From Buchnera aphidicola (Sitobion avenae) (GTDB lineage: Bacteria > Pseudomonadota > Gammaproteobacteria > Enterobacterales > Enterobacteriaceae): a stretch of 64,000 bases of DNA. The DNA lies in contig NZ_CP034855.1 in assembly GCF_005082585.1 (NCBI RefSeq), positions 62,001 to 126,000 of the forward strand. The letters are read 5' to 3'. Both the position numbers and the translations under genes were made by a program. The notes under the pieces were generated by a model. The model saw nothing but the letters and a program-made list of their open reading frames with translations, ran no database searches and was not told the DNA's origin. Shown piece by piece: positions 1 through 12,500 of this stretch (the first letter of the stretch is position 1; every line of letters starts with the position of its first letter).

Positions 1-487
1 TACTCCATTTCAAACTAGAAAATCCAATTAAAAAACAATCAATCATTTTTTTATTAATACCTCTACCAGACAAATATTTATTGGCTGAGTCAGTAAGATT
101 TAAATTTTTTTTATATAATTTACATATTTTCTCCATTAATAAATATAGTTTTTGTTTTTTATAATAAATATTATTTTGTATGATATTTTCAAATGGTATT
201 TCAATGCCATGAATCATTGATAGTTCTTCAATGCTTTCTACAAAACTTAAATTTTCGTACTGAATTAAAAAATCAATTGCATTTCCATGTGCATTACATC
301 CAAAACAATAGTAAAATTGTTTCTCATGGCTTACAGTAAAAGATGGAGTTTTATCATGATGAAAAGGACAGTTAGTTTGATAATTTTTACCATATTTTTT
401 TAATGTTAGACGTGTGTTAATTAATTCTACGATATTTGTGCGAAATAGCAATTCGGTGATAAAATATTTAGGTATTTTCCCAGACAT
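1..487 (-). CDS. dnaG: DNA primase, N-terminal part (runs off the left edge)
   Basis: DnaG synthesises RNA primers for Okazaki fragments and for replication start, working with DnaB at the fork. The 162 visible codons start at the ATG ending at 487 and cover the zinc-binding domain, with C40, H43, C61 and C64 forming the CHC2-type site ('CPFH' and 'CFGC'), followed by the start of the catalytic core ('YLSGRGI' near residue 140). The rest lies beyond base 1. It follows rpsU on the same strand, the enteric rpsU-dnaG(-rpoD) macromolecular synthesis operon. No damage is visible in this part. Confidence 0.96.
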   Translation of the reverse strand, partial: MSGKIPKYFITELLFRTNIVELINTRLTLKKYGKNYQTNCPFHHDKTPSFTVSHEKQFYYCFGCNAHGNAIDFLIQYENLSFVESIEELSMIHGIEIPFENIIQNNIYYKKQKLYLLMEKICKLYKKNLNLTDSANKYLSGRGINKKMIDCFLIGFSSLKWS

Positions 488-514
488 ATAATTTTGTAAA
501 CATAGAATTGATTT

Positions 515-541
515 CCGTTCTTAAAGAAGAACGGTTTTTTT
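515..541. terminator. Perfect hairpin between rpsU and dnaG
   Basis: A perfect 8-bp stem (515-522 with 527-534) closes a 4-nt loop. Seven T follow on the plus strand, so in the plus direction it looks like an intrinsic terminator, although no plus-strand gene precedes it. On the minus strand, the direction of rpsU-dnaG, the stem follows an A-run and has no U tract. It sits where E. coli has its rpsU-dnaG attenuator, so a role in lowering dnaG expression or in mRNA processing is possible but inferred. Confidence 0.5.
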
Positions 542-567
542 AGTTGTTTTATTTTTTTGAATTATAT

Positions 568-783
568 TTAGTACATGCGAATATGTCTTGCATTTTCTCG
601 TGTAAGTTTTTTTGCGAGACGTTTAACAGCTGAAGCTTTAGCACGTTTACGTTCAGTAGTTGGTTTTTCATAAAATTCTCTTCGACGAATTTCTGCTAAA
701 ATACCAGCTTTTTCACAAGATCTTTTAAAGCGACGAAGTGCTACATCAAATGGTTCATTTTCACGTACTTTGATTATTGGCAT
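568..783 (-). CDS. rpsU: 30S ribosomal protein bS21
   Basis: bS21 is a small, very basic 30S protein near the anti-Shine-Dalgarno end of 16S rRNA that helps recruit mRNA. The 71-residue product has the family length and typical sequence: '[20 protein letters not shown]' near the N-terminus and an Arg/Lys-rich C-terminus ending 'RHIRMY'. A GAGG-like ribosome-binding site lies just upstream. It is the first gene of the rpsU-dnaG unit and is divergent from tsaD, as in E. coli. Confidence 0.98.
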   Translation of the reverse strand: MPIIKVRENEPFDVALRRFKRSCEKAGILAEIRRREFYEKPTTERKRAKASAVKRLAKKLTRENARHIRMY

Positions 784-1015
784 TTAATACTTACCTCAAT
801 TATTCATTTTTATTAGAGTGAAAAATATAAAAATATATTTGGGACAATAGATCCTATATCAATCAGTGTAATATTGTAAAGTATCATTTTTTTGTATTTA
901 ATATACTTCAAATAAAATTTTACATATTCTAATTTATTTAGAATGACATCATTTTAAAAATCGTATGAAATGTATTTTTTCTCATTTTAGAAATTTAATG
1001 TAGAGGTTTAAACTT

Positions 1016-2026
1016 ATGAGAATATTAGGTATTGAAACTTCTTGTGATGATACCGGTATAGCTATTTATGACACTAAAAAAGGATTATTAATAAATGAAA
1101 TATACAATCAAAGAAAATTAAATAATACACATGGAGGTATTATTCCAGAATTAGCATCTCGCGAACATATGACAGCGATGATTCTTTTGTTAAATAAAAT
1201 ATTTAAAAAGCAAAATATTTCTGAATTTATCGATATTATTGCCTATACTGCTGGACCTGGTTTAGTTGGTTCGTTATTAGTAGGTGCTACATTTGCTTGC
1301 TCATTAGGATTATCTTTAAATATACCAGTTTTACCAGTTAATCATATGGAAGCACATTTACTATCTCCAATGTTAGAATTTAAGTTCATTAAATTTCCAT
1401 TTATTGCATTATTAGTATCAGGCAAACATACACAAATTATTGGTGCTTATAGATTAGGTGAATATGAAATACTTGGAAATTGTTTAGATGATGCAGTAGG
1501 TGAAGCGTTTGATAAGACGGCAAAATTGTTGGGATTAAAATATCCAGGTGGTGTTGAATTATGCAAACTTGCATGTCAGGGAATTAAAAACTATTTTTAC
1601 TTCCCCCGTCCCATGATACGTCATCCTAATTTAAATTTTAGTTTTTCGGGTTTAAAAACTTTTGCAGCTCAAAAAATAAATAATTGCAATCAAACCATGC
1701 AAGAAAGAGCTAATATTGCAAGAGCTTTTGAAGATGCGGTTATTGATATATTACTAATTAAAACAAAAAAAGCATTAAAACAAAAAAACTGGAAACGTTT
1801 AGTTATAGCAGGTGGTGTTAGTGCAAACTATAACTTACGTAAAAGATCTGAACAAATGGTTAAAAAGAATTTTAATGGACAAGTTTTTTATTCTAGTTTG
1901 AAACTATGTACAGATAATGGCGCTATGATTGCATATCTTGGTTCATTGCGTCATAAAGAAGCGAAAAATCCTCAATTAGACATATTAGTAAAACCAAAAT
2001 GGTCTATAAGCGATTTGTCTTTTTAA
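1016..2026 (+). CDS. tsaD: tRNA N6-adenosine threonylcarbamoyltransferase TsaD
   Basis: TsaD transfers threonylcarbamoyl to A37 of tRNAs that read ANN codons, as part of the TsaB-TsaD-TsaE complex. The product is 336 residues (E. coli 337). The Kae1/Qri7 signature is present, with metal-binding H110 and H114 in '[12 protein letters not shown]'. 'SFSGLKT' and '[10 protein letters not shown]' follow, and a conserved aspartate lies in 'CTDNGAMIA'. A GAGG site precedes the ATG. Its last 23 bp overlap the end of ribB on the other strand. Confidence 0.97.
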   Translation: MRILGIETSCDDTGIAIYDTKKGLLINEIYNQRKLNNTHGGIIPELASREHMTAMILLLNKIFKKQNISEFIDIIAYTAGPGLVGSLLVGATFACSLGLSLNIPVLPVNHMEAHLLSPMLEFKFIKFPFIALLVSGKHTQIIGAYRLGEYEILGNCLDDAVGEAFDKTAKLLGLKYPGGVELCKLACQGIKNYFYFPRPMIRHPNLNFSFSGLKTFAAQKINNCNQTMQERANIARAFEDAVIDILLIKTKKALKQKNWKRLVIAGGVSANYNLRKRSEQMVKKNFNGQVFYSSLKLCTDNGAMIAYLGSLRHKEAKNPQLDILVKPKWSISDLSF

Positions 2027-2651
2027 TGTAAAAAATTAAGTCTTTTATGGTTAACACTTGCATTTTTTTGTTTTTAGAAAATTTTATTACTTCAGGTGTA
2101 CGAGCCATAGTTCCATCTTTATTAGTTAATTCACAAATCACTCCGGCGGGTTTAAAACCTGCTAAAGAAACAATTTCAACAGCAGCTTCTGTGTGTCCTG
2201 CTCTAGATAAAATTCCACCTTTATGAGCCCTTAAAGGAAAGACGTGTCCTGGTCTATTTAAGTCGCTAGGTTTAGCGTCATCAGCCATAGCGGTTTTAAT
2301 TGTAGTTAGTCTATCTTTAGCGGACACACCAGTAGAAATTCCTTTTGAAGCTTCTATTGTCACTGTAAATCCAGTTCGATATACACTAGTATTTTTTTTT
2401 ACCATCATAGGCAAATTAAGTTGTTTTCGTTTAGATTCAGTTATGCAAAGACATACTATTCCGCTACCATATCGAATAGTTAAAGCCATTTGTTCTACTG
2501 TCATATTTTCACATGCAAAAACAAGATCGCCTTCGTTTTCACGTTTTTCATCATCTAATATAATAACACCTTGACCAGATTGCAAAGCCAATATTGCTTT
2601 TTTAATTCGTTCTATAGGTGTTCCAAATTTAGATAGAAGTGATTGATTCAT
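2004..2651 (-). CDS. ribB: 3,4-dihydroxy-2-butanone 4-phosphate synthase
   Basis: RibB converts ribulose 5-phosphate to dihydroxybutanone phosphate, the four-carbon precursor of riboflavin. The 215-residue protein matches E. coli RibB (217) throughout. It has the acidic metal/substrate loop '[10 protein letters not shown]' near residue 35, '[11 protein letters not shown]' near 133 and 'GHTEAAVEI' near 152. It overlaps the tsaD 3' end tail to tail. The upstream 285 bp is plain A/T sequence with no visible FMN riboswitch (see findings). It works with ribE elsewhere in this window. Confidence 0.97.
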   Translation of the reverse strand: MNQSLLSKFGTPIERIKKAILALQSGQGVIILDDEKRENEGDLVFACENMTVEQMALTIRYGSGIVCLCITESKRKQLNLPMMVKKNTSVYRTGFTVTIEASKGISTGVSAKDRLTTIKTAMADDAKPSDLNRPGHVFPLRAHKGGILSRAGHTEAAVEIVSLAGFKPAGVICELTNKDGTMARTPEVIKFSKNKKMQVLTIKDLIFYIKKTNRL

Positions 2652-2936
2652 TATATAAATCTTAATAAGGTTGAATTATTTAAAAAATCATTTTTTTTCA
2701 AAAAAAAATTTTAGTTGATTTTTTATATTTTTTTGAATTTATTTTATAAAATTAGCATCAATAATTAATATATTATATATTGAATTAAATTGAAGAGCAA
2801 TGTAGAAATTTTTATTTTTAATAATATCTCTACTTATTAATTCGTAAATATTTGAAATAATATTTTCGTATGAAATTTTATTTAAATGAATTATCGTATA
2901 AATTTTTTAAAAATATAAAGATATACGTTATTTTTT

Positions 2937-3884
2937 TTATTGATAGTTTAACACTGAGTTTAACTCGTTGATAGTTAATGTTTCAGTACCTATTTTTTGT
3001 ATAACTACACTGGCTCCAATATTAGCATAAAAACATGCTTCTTCTAAAGAATATCCTGTTCCTAAAGACGCTGCGATTATTGCAATTACTGTATCTCCTG
3101 CACCAGTTACATCAGGAGCTATTTTAGATATAGCAGGAAAATGTATTGGTTTTTTTTCTCTTTGAAATAAAGTCATTCCATTCTGAGAGCGAGTAACTAA
3201 TAATGCTGATAACTTTAGTTCATATAATAATTTGATTCCTCTTTGTAAAATTTCATTTTCTCTATGACACTTTCCAACTATTTTTTCAAATTCAGAAAGA
3301 TTGGGTGTTAATAAACTAGCTCCTGAATATTTTTTGAAATCGATTCCTTTAGGATCTATAAGTATTGGGATGGACATTTTTTTTGCAAAGCTAATTATTT
3401 TTTTTATATCAACTAAAGTACCTTTTGCATAATCTGATAGTACTAAAATTTTAAAATATGATAATGAATTCATAATTTTTTGGTGTAATAAATTTATTTT
3501 TGTAGAAATATATTTTTCTTGAAAATCTACTCGAATTAATTGTTTGTTTTCTGATAAAATTCTAATTTTAGTAATGGTTTTATTTTTTTTTATAGAAATT
3601 AAATCGCAATAAATTCTAACATGATTCATAAGTTTTTTTAGCAGTAATCCTTCGTTATCCATACCAACAAAACCAATTATTTTAGAATAACCTCCAATTT
3701 CCGCAATATTTTTAGCTACGTTTGCAGCGCCTCCCGGTTGTTCTATAGTTTTATGAATAGGTGCTACTGGTGTTAATTGTTCAGACAGCATATAGTGGTT
3801 TTTACTGTACCAATAACAGTCTAGTATAAGATCTCCAACTACTAGAACAAGAGAATTTTTAAAACTAATTAATTTTTTTTTCAT
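2937..3884 (-). CDS. hldE: D-glycero-beta-D-manno-heptose-7-phosphate kinase (HldE kinase domain only)
   Basis: This is a PfkB/ribokinase-fold sugar kinase. It matches the N-terminal kinase half of E. coli HldE (RfaE), which phosphorylates heptose 7-phosphate for LPS core synthesis. Visible motifs are '[16 protein letters not shown]' near residue 50, 'LIDPKG' near 175, '[10 protein letters not shown]' near 190 and the catalytic 'DVTGAGDT' near 260. The protein is 315 residues against 477 in E. coli. The C-terminal adenylyltransferase, with its nucleotide-binding HxGH, is missing, and the following 285 bp carries no recognisable trace of it. Confidence 0.9.
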   Translation of the reverse strand: MKKKLISFKNSLVLVVGDLILDCYWYSKNHYMLSEQLTPVAPIHKTIEQPGGAANVAKNIAEIGGYSKIIGFVGMDNEGLLLKKLMNHVRIYCDLISIKKNKTITKIRILSENKQLIRVDFQEKYISTKINLLHQKIMNSLSYFKILVLSDYAKGTLVDIKKIISFAKKMSIPILIDPKGIDFKKYSGASLLTPNLSEFEKIVGKCHRENEILQRGIKLLYELKLSALLVTRSQNGMTLFQREKKPIHFPAISKIAPDVTGAGDTVIAIIAASLGTGYSLEEACFYANIGASVVIQKIGTETLTINELNSVLNYQ

Positions 3885-4109
3885 AATGTTATCTCTGATC
3901 AGTTTAAATAATTTAAAAAGATTAAATGTGAAATATTTTTTAAAAAAATATTAATAACTGTAAATTTGATAAAATATTTTTTTATATATTATATAAAATA
4001 TTATTACAATATTTAATTGTTGAAAACGATAAATAATAAATATTTATATAAATGATTCTATTTTTTTATTATAGAATAAAATTCTATTTTTTAGTATGAG
4101 AAAATTATC

Positions 4110-5354
4110 ATGAAAATATATTTAGTAGGTGGGGCTATTCGTGACTCCTTGCTGAATTTACCTGTCAAAGATAAAGATTGGGTAGTAGTTGGTGGTACAG
4201 AAAAAATGTTATTAGAAAAAAACTTCCAACAAGTTGGAAAAGATTTTCCAGTTTTCTTGCATCCAGAAACACATGAAGAATATGCTTTGGCAAGAAAAGA
4301 AAGAAAATCTGGCAAGGGATATACTGGTTTTGAAACTAATTCTGATTCTAATGTTACTTTAGAAGAAGATTTAGTAAGACGAGATTTGACGATTAATGCT
4401 ATTGCTCAAGATCAAAATGGTAATTATATCGATCCTTTTAAAGGGAAAAAAGATATAGAACATCGTTTGATACGACATGTTTCAGAAGCTTTTACTGAAG
4501 ATCCATTGCGCGTATTACGAGCAGCAAGATTTGCTGCTTCTTTAGTTCATTTAGGATTTACAATTGCAAAAGAAACTATGTTATTAATGTGCATGATAGT
4601 AAAAAAAAAGGAGTTGTTATATTTGACTTCAAATAGAATATGGAATGAAACTGAGAAAGCTTTTAAAACTTCTAATCCTCATGTATATTTTCAAGTGTTG
4701 TATTCTTGCAATGCATTACATTGTTTTTTTCCAGAAATGTATTTTTTATATGAGGAAAAATTTTTTTTAAAAAATTCTTATGTCAATCCTTTGTATAATA
4801 AAAATCTAGTATTAATGGGGTTAGCTAAAATTTCATTATATAATAAAGATGTTGATATTCGTTTTTCTTATTTATGTCAATTTTTATCAATCAATCTTAT
4901 ACATAAAAATTATTCGAAAATATTTTTTGATTCACGTTCTGCTGCGATTGTGAAAAGTTTATGTAAACGTTTTAATATTCCATCTTGTATTAGAGATATA
5001 GCTGTTTTAAATACCGGTTTTTACTTTTTTTTGAATACTATTAATTATCAATCATCTAAAAATATTATAAATTTATTTTCAAAAATTGATGCTTGGCGAA
5101 AACCAGAACGTATTGAAAAATTAGCATTTCTAAGTAATTTTAATTTTTTGAAAAAGTTTAAGTCTGAGTTTTTTTATCTCAAATCTGGTTTTTTTTTAAA
5201 AAAATATTTTTCTATTGTACAAAGTGTTTCTATTAAATTAATTTTAAAAAAAGGATTTAAAGGTTATGCAATAAAAAATGAATTAATGCGTTTAAGGATT
5301 AAAAAATTAGAGTTTTGGCGTTTAAAAAACATTAAAAATGATATTTATCTATAA
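4110..5354 (+). CDS. cca: CCA tRNA nucleotidyltransferase
   Basis: Cca adds or repairs the 3' CCA end of tRNAs. The 414-residue product (E. coli 412) has a well kept catalytic head: 'LVGGAIRDSLL', the metal-binding 'DKDW' and 'RRDLTINAIAQD' near residue 92. 'EDPLRVLRAARFA' follows near 132. The C-terminal half is strongly diverged: the HD motif ('LCHDLGKG' in E. coli) reads 'LCQFLSIN', so the phosphohydrolase site is gone. The enzyme must be essential here, because three of the four tRNA genes in this window lack an encoded CCA. It is convergent with uppP. Confidence 0.95.
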   Translation: MKIYLVGGAIRDSLLNLPVKDKDWVVVGGTEKMLLEKNFQQVGKDFPVFLHPETHEEYALARKERKSGKGYTGFETNSDSNVTLEEDLVRRDLTINAIAQDQNGNYIDPFKGKKDIEHRLIRHVSEAFTEDPLRVLRAARFAASLVHLGFTIAKETMLLMCMIVKKKELLYLTSNRIWNETEKAFKTSNPHVYFQVLYSCNALHCFFPEMYFLYEEKFFLKNSYVNPLYNKNLVLMGLAKISLYNKDVDIRFSYLCQFLSINLIHKNYSKIFFDSRSAAIVKSLCKRFNIPSCIRDIAVLNTGFYFFLNTINYQSSKNIINLFSKIDAWRKPERIEKLAFLSNFNFLKKFKSEFFYLKSGFFLKKYFSIVQSVSIKLILKKGFKGYAIKNELMRLRIKKLEFWRLKNIKNDIYL

Positions 5355-5382
5355 AAAAATAATTTTGAAATTAGATTCTAAA

Positions 5383-6186
5383 TTAATTAATAAAATAGAT
5401 TAAAATAGCTGTTATAAAACGATATATTCCAAAAAATATCAGTGATATTTTATTGATCACTTGTAATAATTTTTTTATGCATGATAAAGAGACTATAAAA
5501 GAGATTATAAATCCAATAAAAAATATTGGAATTTCTGATATTTTAACATCACTTATATTATTAATAAAATCAAGAAAAGATGCTCCCATTATTAATGGGA
5601 TAGATATTATAAAAGAAAATTCTATTGCAACTGATCGTTTAATTCCTAATAGTATTCCAGTTGCTATAGTAATTCCCGCCCTCGAAAATCCAGGATATAG
5701 ACAAAAAATTTGAAGTAAACCAATAATTGTAGATTGAAATAAACTAATATCGTTAATATTATATGTACTATATTTTTTAGGTTTAAATATTTCGGCTATT
5801 ATTAAAAATATACCACCTAATATTAATGAATACATAACATTCTGTATGTTAAATAATAGTTTAATTTGTTTATAAAATATTAACCCAAAAAAGATTGTAG
5901 GAAAAATAGCAATAATAATGTGAATGATTTTTGTTTTTATTTTTTTATTTTTATTGTTTAGATTGAAATTTATAATTGTTAAAATTTTTTGATGAAAAAA
6001 ATATAATATTGATAATACAGAACCAAATTCAATGAATATTTCTAATATTTTTGTATTGTTATTTTCTATTCCTAACCAATGAGAAGCTATAATCATATGT
6101 GCTGTAGAAGAGATAGGAAGAAATTCTGTTATTCCTTCTATTATTCCAATAATAACAGAAGTAACAACTTGATATAAATCAAGCAT
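5383..6186 (-). CDS. uppP: Undecaprenyl-diphosphatase (BacA/UppP)
   Basis: This integral membrane phosphatase recycles undecaprenyl diphosphate to the monophosphate carrier used in peptidoglycan synthesis. The 267-residue protein (E. coli 273) is hydrophobic throughout with about eight membrane segments. It carries both family motifs: 'EGITEFLPISSTAHMII' near residue 17 and 'PGFSRAGITIATGILLG' near 160. It lies between cca (convergent) and the PTS operon, from which a hairpin separates it. Confidence 0.95.
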   Translation of the reverse strand: MLDLYQVVTSVIIGIIEGITEFLPISSTAHMIIASHWLGIENNNTKILEIFIEFGSVLSILYFFHQKILTIINFNLNNKNKKIKTKIIHIIIAIFPTIFFGLIFYKQIKLLFNIQNVMYSLILGGIFLIIAEIFKPKKYSTYNINDISLFQSTIIGLLQIFCLYPGFSRAGITIATGILLGIKRSVAIEFSFIISIPLIMGASFLDFINNISDVKISEIPIFFIGFIISFIVSLSCIKKLLQVINKISLIFFGIYRFITAILIYFIN

Positions 6187-6229
6187 TTTTTTTCCATATA
6201 AATTGTTTAAGATTAATAATGTATGTATT

Positions 6230-6264
6230 AAAACGGTACTAAATAATATAGCACCGTTTTTATA
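6230..6264 (-). terminator. Intrinsic terminator of the ptsH-ptsI-crr operon
   Basis: Just beyond the crr stop codon, the minus strand forms a 12-bp stem containing one G-U pair (arms around 6249-6260 and 6230-6241) with a 7-nt loop. Four U and A/U-rich sequence follow. Its position matches the terminator after crr in enteric bacteria. The stem is unusually G/C-containing for this genome. Confidence 0.7.
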
Positions 6265-6271
6265 TTGAAAA

Positions 6272-6775
6272 TCAATGATATAAAGTTATAATAACTGTCT
6301 TTCCAGCAATAATAGTTCCAGACGATTTTTTTATTTTTTTAAAATTCTCCATATTAGATATTACTACAGGAGTTAAAATAGACTGCGCTTTTTCTGTGAG
6401 AAATTTTAAATCAAATATAATAATTTCATCTCCTATTTTTACTTTTTGATTGTCCTGTGCTATTTTTTTAAAACCTTTTCCTTGTAATTTTACGGTATCA
6501 ATTCCAAAATGTACAAATAATTCCACGTTATCTTCTGAAACAATTGAAAAAGCATGCATAGTTTCAAAGATTTTTCCAATTGTCCCGTTTACTGGTGCAA
6601 GTATTTGATTTCCTGATGGTTTTATAGCAATTCCATCTCCTACAATTTTTTTAGAAAACACAAGATCGGGTACATCTTCTATGTTTATTATATCACCTGA
6701 TAAAGGTGCGATAATTTCTATTTTTTTAGAAAAATTAGTTTTTTTACTGCTAAAAAAATCAGAAAAGAAACTCAT
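6272..6775 (-). CDS. crr: PTS glucose-specific enzyme IIA
   Basis: EIIA-Glc is a soluble phosphocarrier that passes phosphate from HPr to the membrane EIIBC during glucose uptake. In E. coli it also regulates adenylate cyclase and permeases. The 167-residue protein (E. coli 169) keeps both active-site histidines: H74 in '[10 protein letters not shown]' and the phosphorylated H89 in '[11 protein letters not shown]'. It is the last gene of ptsH-ptsI-crr, 47 bp after ptsI, and is followed by a terminator hairpin. Confidence 0.97.
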   Translation of the reverse strand: MSFFSDFFSSKKTNFSKKIEIIAPLSGDIINIEDVPDLVFSKKIVGDGIAIKPSGNQILAPVNGTIGKIFETMHAFSIVSEDNVELFVHFGIDTVKLQGKGFKKIAQDNQKVKIGDEIIIFDLKFLTEKAQSILTPVVISNMENFKKIKKSSGTIIAGKTVIITLYH

Positions 6776-6822
6776 TTTTTTCTCCTAAATACTTTTTTTG
6801 TCTTTTATAATACTTCTATTTA

Positions 6823-8538
6823 TTAATGATTAACAAATGTTTCTAGTAAATGGAGTATTTCCCTAGTAGTAGGTAGTGTTAATGCTTTTTGTGCTAATTT
6901 TTGAGCATCGTGAAAAGATGTTTTGCGAATAATTTCTTTAATTTTAGGAATGCTTATTGAACTCATGCTAAATTCATCTAATCCCATCCCTAGTAATAGA
7001 ATAGTAGCACGTTCATCTCCAGCAAGCTCTCCGCACATACCAGTCCATTTTCCGTTCAAATGTGAAACATCGATAACTTGTTTAATTAATTTTAAAACGG
7101 ATGGGTTCATGGGATTATAAAGATGTGAAATTAAATCATTACCTCTATCAACAGCTAAGGTGTATTGTGTTAAATCGTTTGTTCCAATACTAAAAAAATC
7201 TACTTCTTTTATTAAATATTCTGCGATTATAGCTGATGCTGGAGTTTCTATCATAATTCCAATGTTAATATTTTTATCAAATGGTATATTATTATTATTT
7301 AATTGGTTTTGAAGTTTTTTAATTTCTAATTTTAAGATTCTAATCTCTTCTACTGATATTATCATAGGAAATAGAATATGTATTTTTCCAAAAGCAGAAG
7401 CTTTAAGAATGGCATTCAACTGTGCATGTAATATTTCTTTTCGATCCATCGAGATTCGTATAGCACGCCATCCAAGAAAAGGATTTTCTTCTTTAGGTAA
7501 ATTCATATAAGGAAGTTCTTTATCTCCGCCAATATCCATTGTTCTAATAATAACAGATTTGTTTTCCATCACTTGGGCAATTTTTTTATATGCTTCAAAT
7601 TGTTCATTTTCAGTAGGCAATGAATTTCTACCCATGAATAAAAATTCAGTTCGATAAAGACCAATGCATTCAGCACCATTTCTTTTTGCAGAATCAACAT
7701 CTTTCAGGTTGCCAATATTAGAACCTATTTTAACATTATGTCCGTCAATAGTTGTAGCGGGTAAATTCTTTAAAATTATTAATCTATTTTTTTTAGAAAT
7801 ATATTTCTTTTTTATTTTTTCTTTTTGTTTAATTAGTTGATTTAGTGGATTTATAAAAATTTCATTATTAATAGAATCTAAAATAATATAATCATTATTT
7901 TTTACTATTTGTGTAATGTTTCCAGTTCCTACAATTGCAGGGATTTCTAAAGATCTAGCCATAATGGAGGTATGTGACGTTCTACCTCCTAAATCAGTAA
8001 TAAAGCCTAAAATATATTCTAGATTAATTTGTGCTGTTTCAGAAGGAGTTAAGTCTTTTGCAATTAAAATTACTTCACTATTTATATTATTTAAATCAAT
8101 AATATTTAGGTTAAGTATATTTTTTAATAAACGACTTCCAATATCTCTAACATCAATTGCTCTATTTTTTAAATATTCATCTTCTAGTTCTTCTAGAGCT
8201 TTTGCTTGTCCTTCAATAATTAATTCACTAGCTGCTGCAGCAGATATATTTCTTTCTTGTATTAAAGCAATTATTTCTTTTTCTAATTCTTCATCTTCGA
8301 GAAACATTATATGACCTTCAAAGATGCTTTCTTTTTTTTCTCCAAATTTCTCTCTTGTTTTTGTTTTTATTTTTGTTAGTTGTTCTATTGATTTTTTTCT
8401 ACCTTCAAAAAATCTCTCTATTTCTGTTGTAATATTTTTAATAGCAATTGTTTTCCGGTTAATAACAATTTTTTCTTCTTTTAATAAAAGAGCTTTTCCA
8501 AAAGCTATACCCGGTGATGCTAAAATGCCTGAAATCAT
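6823..8538 (-). CDS. ptsI: Phosphoenolpyruvate-protein phosphotransferase (PTS enzyme I)
   Basis: Enzyme I starts the PTS relay by taking phosphate from PEP onto a histidine and passing it to HPr. The 571-residue protein (E. coli 575) has the phosphorylated H189 in '[18 protein letters not shown]'. The PEP-binding barrel keeps '[14 protein letters not shown]', '[11 protein letters not shown]' and the catalytic cysteine in 'GMCGELAGD' near residue 500. It is the middle gene of ptsH-ptsI-crr. Confidence 0.98.
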   Translation of the reverse strand: MISGILASPGIAFGKALLLKEEKIVINRKTIAIKNITTEIERFFEGRKKSIEQLTKIKTKTREKFGEKKESIFEGHIMFLEDEELEKEIIALIQERNISAAAASELIIEGQAKALEELEDEYLKNRAIDVRDIGSRLLKNILNLNIIDLNNINSEVILIAKDLTPSETAQINLEYILGFITDLGGRTSHTSIMARSLEIPAIVGTGNITQIVKNNDYIILDSINNEIFINPLNQLIKQKEKIKKKYISKKNRLIILKNLPATTIDGHNVKIGSNIGNLKDVDSAKRNGAECIGLYRTEFLFMGRNSLPTENEQFEAYKKIAQVMENKSVIIRTMDIGGDKELPYMNLPKEENPFLGWRAIRISMDRKEILHAQLNAILKASAFGKIHILFPMIISVEEIRILKLEIKKLQNQLNNNNIPFDKNINIGIMIETPASAIIAEYLIKEVDFFSIGTNDLTQYTLAVDRGNDLISHLYNPMNPSVLKLIKQVIDVSHLNGKWTGMCGELAGDERATILLLGMGLDEFSMSSISIPKIKEIIRKTSFHDAQKLAQKALTLPTTREILHLLETFVNH

Positions 8539-8673
8539 AACATTACCTTTAATAATAAAGTTTATCTATTCAGAGATGGAAATATGATATATCAGGCGAA
8601 TATATTTTTTTTATAAAACAAGTTAGAAGTTATTTTTTTGCGCAACTTCTGGAGTTTTGTAAAAAATAATAAA

Positions 8674-8931
8674 TTATTCTAATTCTGTCATGATAATAGA
8701 TAAATGTTTAATAGCTTGTTCTTCATCTTTACCTTCAGCTGATAGCGTAACAAGACTTCCTTTTATCAAACCTAATGTCTGAATTTTAAACAAACTTTTT
8801 GCATTTACTGATTTACCGTCATAAATAATAGAAATATCAGAAACAAATTTTTTTGCTTCTTTTACAAACTGAGCTGCAGGACGAGTGTGTAAACCGTGCG
8901 GAGCAGTTATTTTAATTTGGTTTTGAAACAT
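8674..8931 (-). CDS. ptsH: PTS phosphocarrier protein HPr
   Basis: HPr carries phosphate from enzyme I to sugar-specific EIIA proteins. At 85 residues it equals E. coli HPr. The phosphorylated H15 is in '[12 protein letters not shown]', and S46 is present in '[13 protein letters not shown]'. It is the first gene of ptsH-ptsI-crr, 135 bp from ptsI and downstream of cysK on the same strand, the enteric order. Confidence 0.98.
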   Translation of the reverse strand: MFQNQIKITAPHGLHTRPAAQFVKEAKKFVSDISIIYDGKSVNAKSLFKIQTLGLIKGSLVTLSAEGKDEEQAIKHLSIIMTELE

Positions 8932-9081
8932 TTGTTTTCCTTATTGAAAGTTTTTTATGTTTTATGATAATAAATTTTAAAAAAATTTTTTAGTGTCTTT
9001 TAAAATCATTAAAATACAACTCGCATAGAAAAAATAATATTTTATATGTTTTTTACGATAAGTTATATTTTAATGGTTTTT

Positions 9082-10029
9082 TTATAATTTAGAAAATAAT
9101 TCTGTACTTAAATAACGTTCTCCTGAAGAAGGTAAAATAATAACTATCTTTTTATTTAAAAAACTTTTTTGTTTCTGTAGCTTTATTGCTGCAAATAACG
9201 CAGCACCAGAAGAAATTCCTGCTAATATTCCTTCTTTTTTCATTAATTTTTTAGCCATAAGTATTGCCTCTTCACTAGAAACAGTAATTACCTGATCAAT
9301 TAATCTTAAGTCTAGATTCTTTGGGATAAACCCAGGTCCAATTCCTTGAATTTTATGCGGTCCAGGTGTTATTTTCTTTCCTGTTAGAAATTGTGTAATT
9401 ACAGGTGATTCAGAAGGTTCAACAGCAATACTGATTAAATTTTTTTTTCTTTTTGTTTGTTTTATATATTTTGTAATTCCAGTAATTGTTCCACCTGTTC
9501 CTACAGCAGAAATTAAAACATCTAAATTGCCATTAGTATCATGCCAGATCTCTGGACCAGTAGTTTTTTCATGAATATCAGGATTAGCTGGGTTTTCAAA
9601 TTGTTTTAATAAAAAATATTTTTTTGAATTAGATGACGCAATATCATTTGCTTTAGAAATAGCTCCTTGCATACCATATTTTCCATCTGTTAATACTAAT
9701 GTAGCACCTAAAGCTTTTAATAGTTTTTTTCTTTCAATAGACATTGTATCAGGCATAGTTAGTGTTAATCGATAATTTCTTGCAGCAGCAACATAGGCTA
9801 ATGCTATTCCGGTATTTCCACTAGTTGCTTCTATTAGTTCTATGTTTTGATTTATATTTTTATTTTTTTCCGCACTCCATATCATATTAGCACCAATCCT
9901 GCATTTGACACTAAAACTTGGATTTCTAGACTCTATTTTTACCAAAATATTTCCATATCCGATATTTTTTAAACGAACTAAAGGTGTGTTACCAATAGTT
10001 AAAGAATTATCTTCATATATTTTAGTCAT
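9082..10029 (-). CDS. cysK: Cysteine synthase A (O-acetylserine sulfhydrylase)
   Basis: CysK makes cysteine from O-acetylserine and sulfide using pyridoxal phosphate. The 315-residue protein aligns throughout with E. coli CysK (323) and is about eight residues shorter at the C-terminus. The PLP-binding lysine is K42 in '[16 protein letters not shown]'. The substrate loop '[14 protein letters not shown]' and the phosphate-binding 'GTGGTITGI' are intact. It probably completes sulfate assimilation for host provisioning. It is divergent from ligA; E. coli cysZ and zipA, which lie between cysK and ligA, are absent. Confidence 0.97.
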   Translation of the reverse strand: MTKIYEDNSLTIGNTPLVRLKNIGYGNILVKIESRNPSFSVKCRIGANMIWSAEKNKNINQNIELIEATSGNTGIALAYVAAARNYRLTLTMPDTMSIERKKLLKALGATLVLTDGKYGMQGAISKANDIASSNSKKYFLLKQFENPANPDIHEKTTGPEIWHDTNGNLDVLISAVGTGGTITGITKYIKQTKRKKNLISIAVEPSESPVITQFLTGKKITPGPHKIQGIGPGFIPKNLDLRLIDQVITVSSEEAILMAKKLMKKEGILAGISSGAALFAAIKLQKQKSFLNKKIVIILPSSGERYLSTELFSKL

Positions 10030-10230
10030 TTTTTTCCTTTTTTTGAAATTTTTTGTTCGTATATAATTAAAGTAATATTCAATAAATTTGTTTAATTTTA
10101 TTTAAAATAATTTTCATTATACTTCTTTTGATAATTTTTAAAAAATTCTATTTTTTGTATTATAAATAAAAATTATATAATAAAAATATTTTAAAATACT
10201 AATATTATTAATTTGTAAAATTTGAGATAA

Positions 10231-12297
<2,067 letters not shown>

Positions 12298-12309
12298 TTA
12301 TGTGTTTTT

Positions 12310-12381
12310 GGGTCGTGCAGGATTTGAACCTGCGACCAATTGATTAAAAGTCAACTGCTCTACCGACTGAGCTAACGACCC
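12310..12381 (-). tRNA. tRNA-Lys (UUU)
   Basis: The minus strand reads as a 72-nt cloverleaf starting GGGTCGTTAGCTCAG with anticodon TTT in loop 'CTTTTAA'. It ends 'GCACGACCC' and is almost identical to E. coli tRNA-Lys. The next bases are AAA, so no CCA end is encoded. It lies directly downstream of tRNA-Val(UAC) and probably shares its transcript, as in the E. coli valU-lysV cluster beside gltX. Confidence 0.97.
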
Positions 12382-12403
12382 TTGTATAAAATTGTAAAAA
12401 TAT

Positions 12404-12479
12404 TGGTGGGTGATGACGGACTCGAACCGCCGACTTCCTCCGTGTAAAGGAGGAGCTCTACCAACTGAGCTAATCACCC
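12404..12479 (-). tRNA. tRNA-Val (UAC), CCA encoded
   Basis: The minus strand gives a 76-nt cloverleaf beginning GGGTGATTAGCTCAG. The anticodon stem is CCTCC/GGAGG around loop TTTACAC (anticodon TAC), and the T-arm is 'GGCGGTTCGAGTCCG'. It ends ACCA, so this tRNA does encode its CCA (12404-12406 on the plus strand). It is first in a two-tRNA unit with tRNA-Lys, 22 bp upstream of it. Confidence 0.97.
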
Positions 12480-12500
12480 TTTAATAAATATATATAATAT

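Noticed and set aside
7916..8587. Two plus-strand open frames antisense to ptsI
   Set aside because: They are shadows of ptsI, which aligns completely with enzyme I on the other strand.
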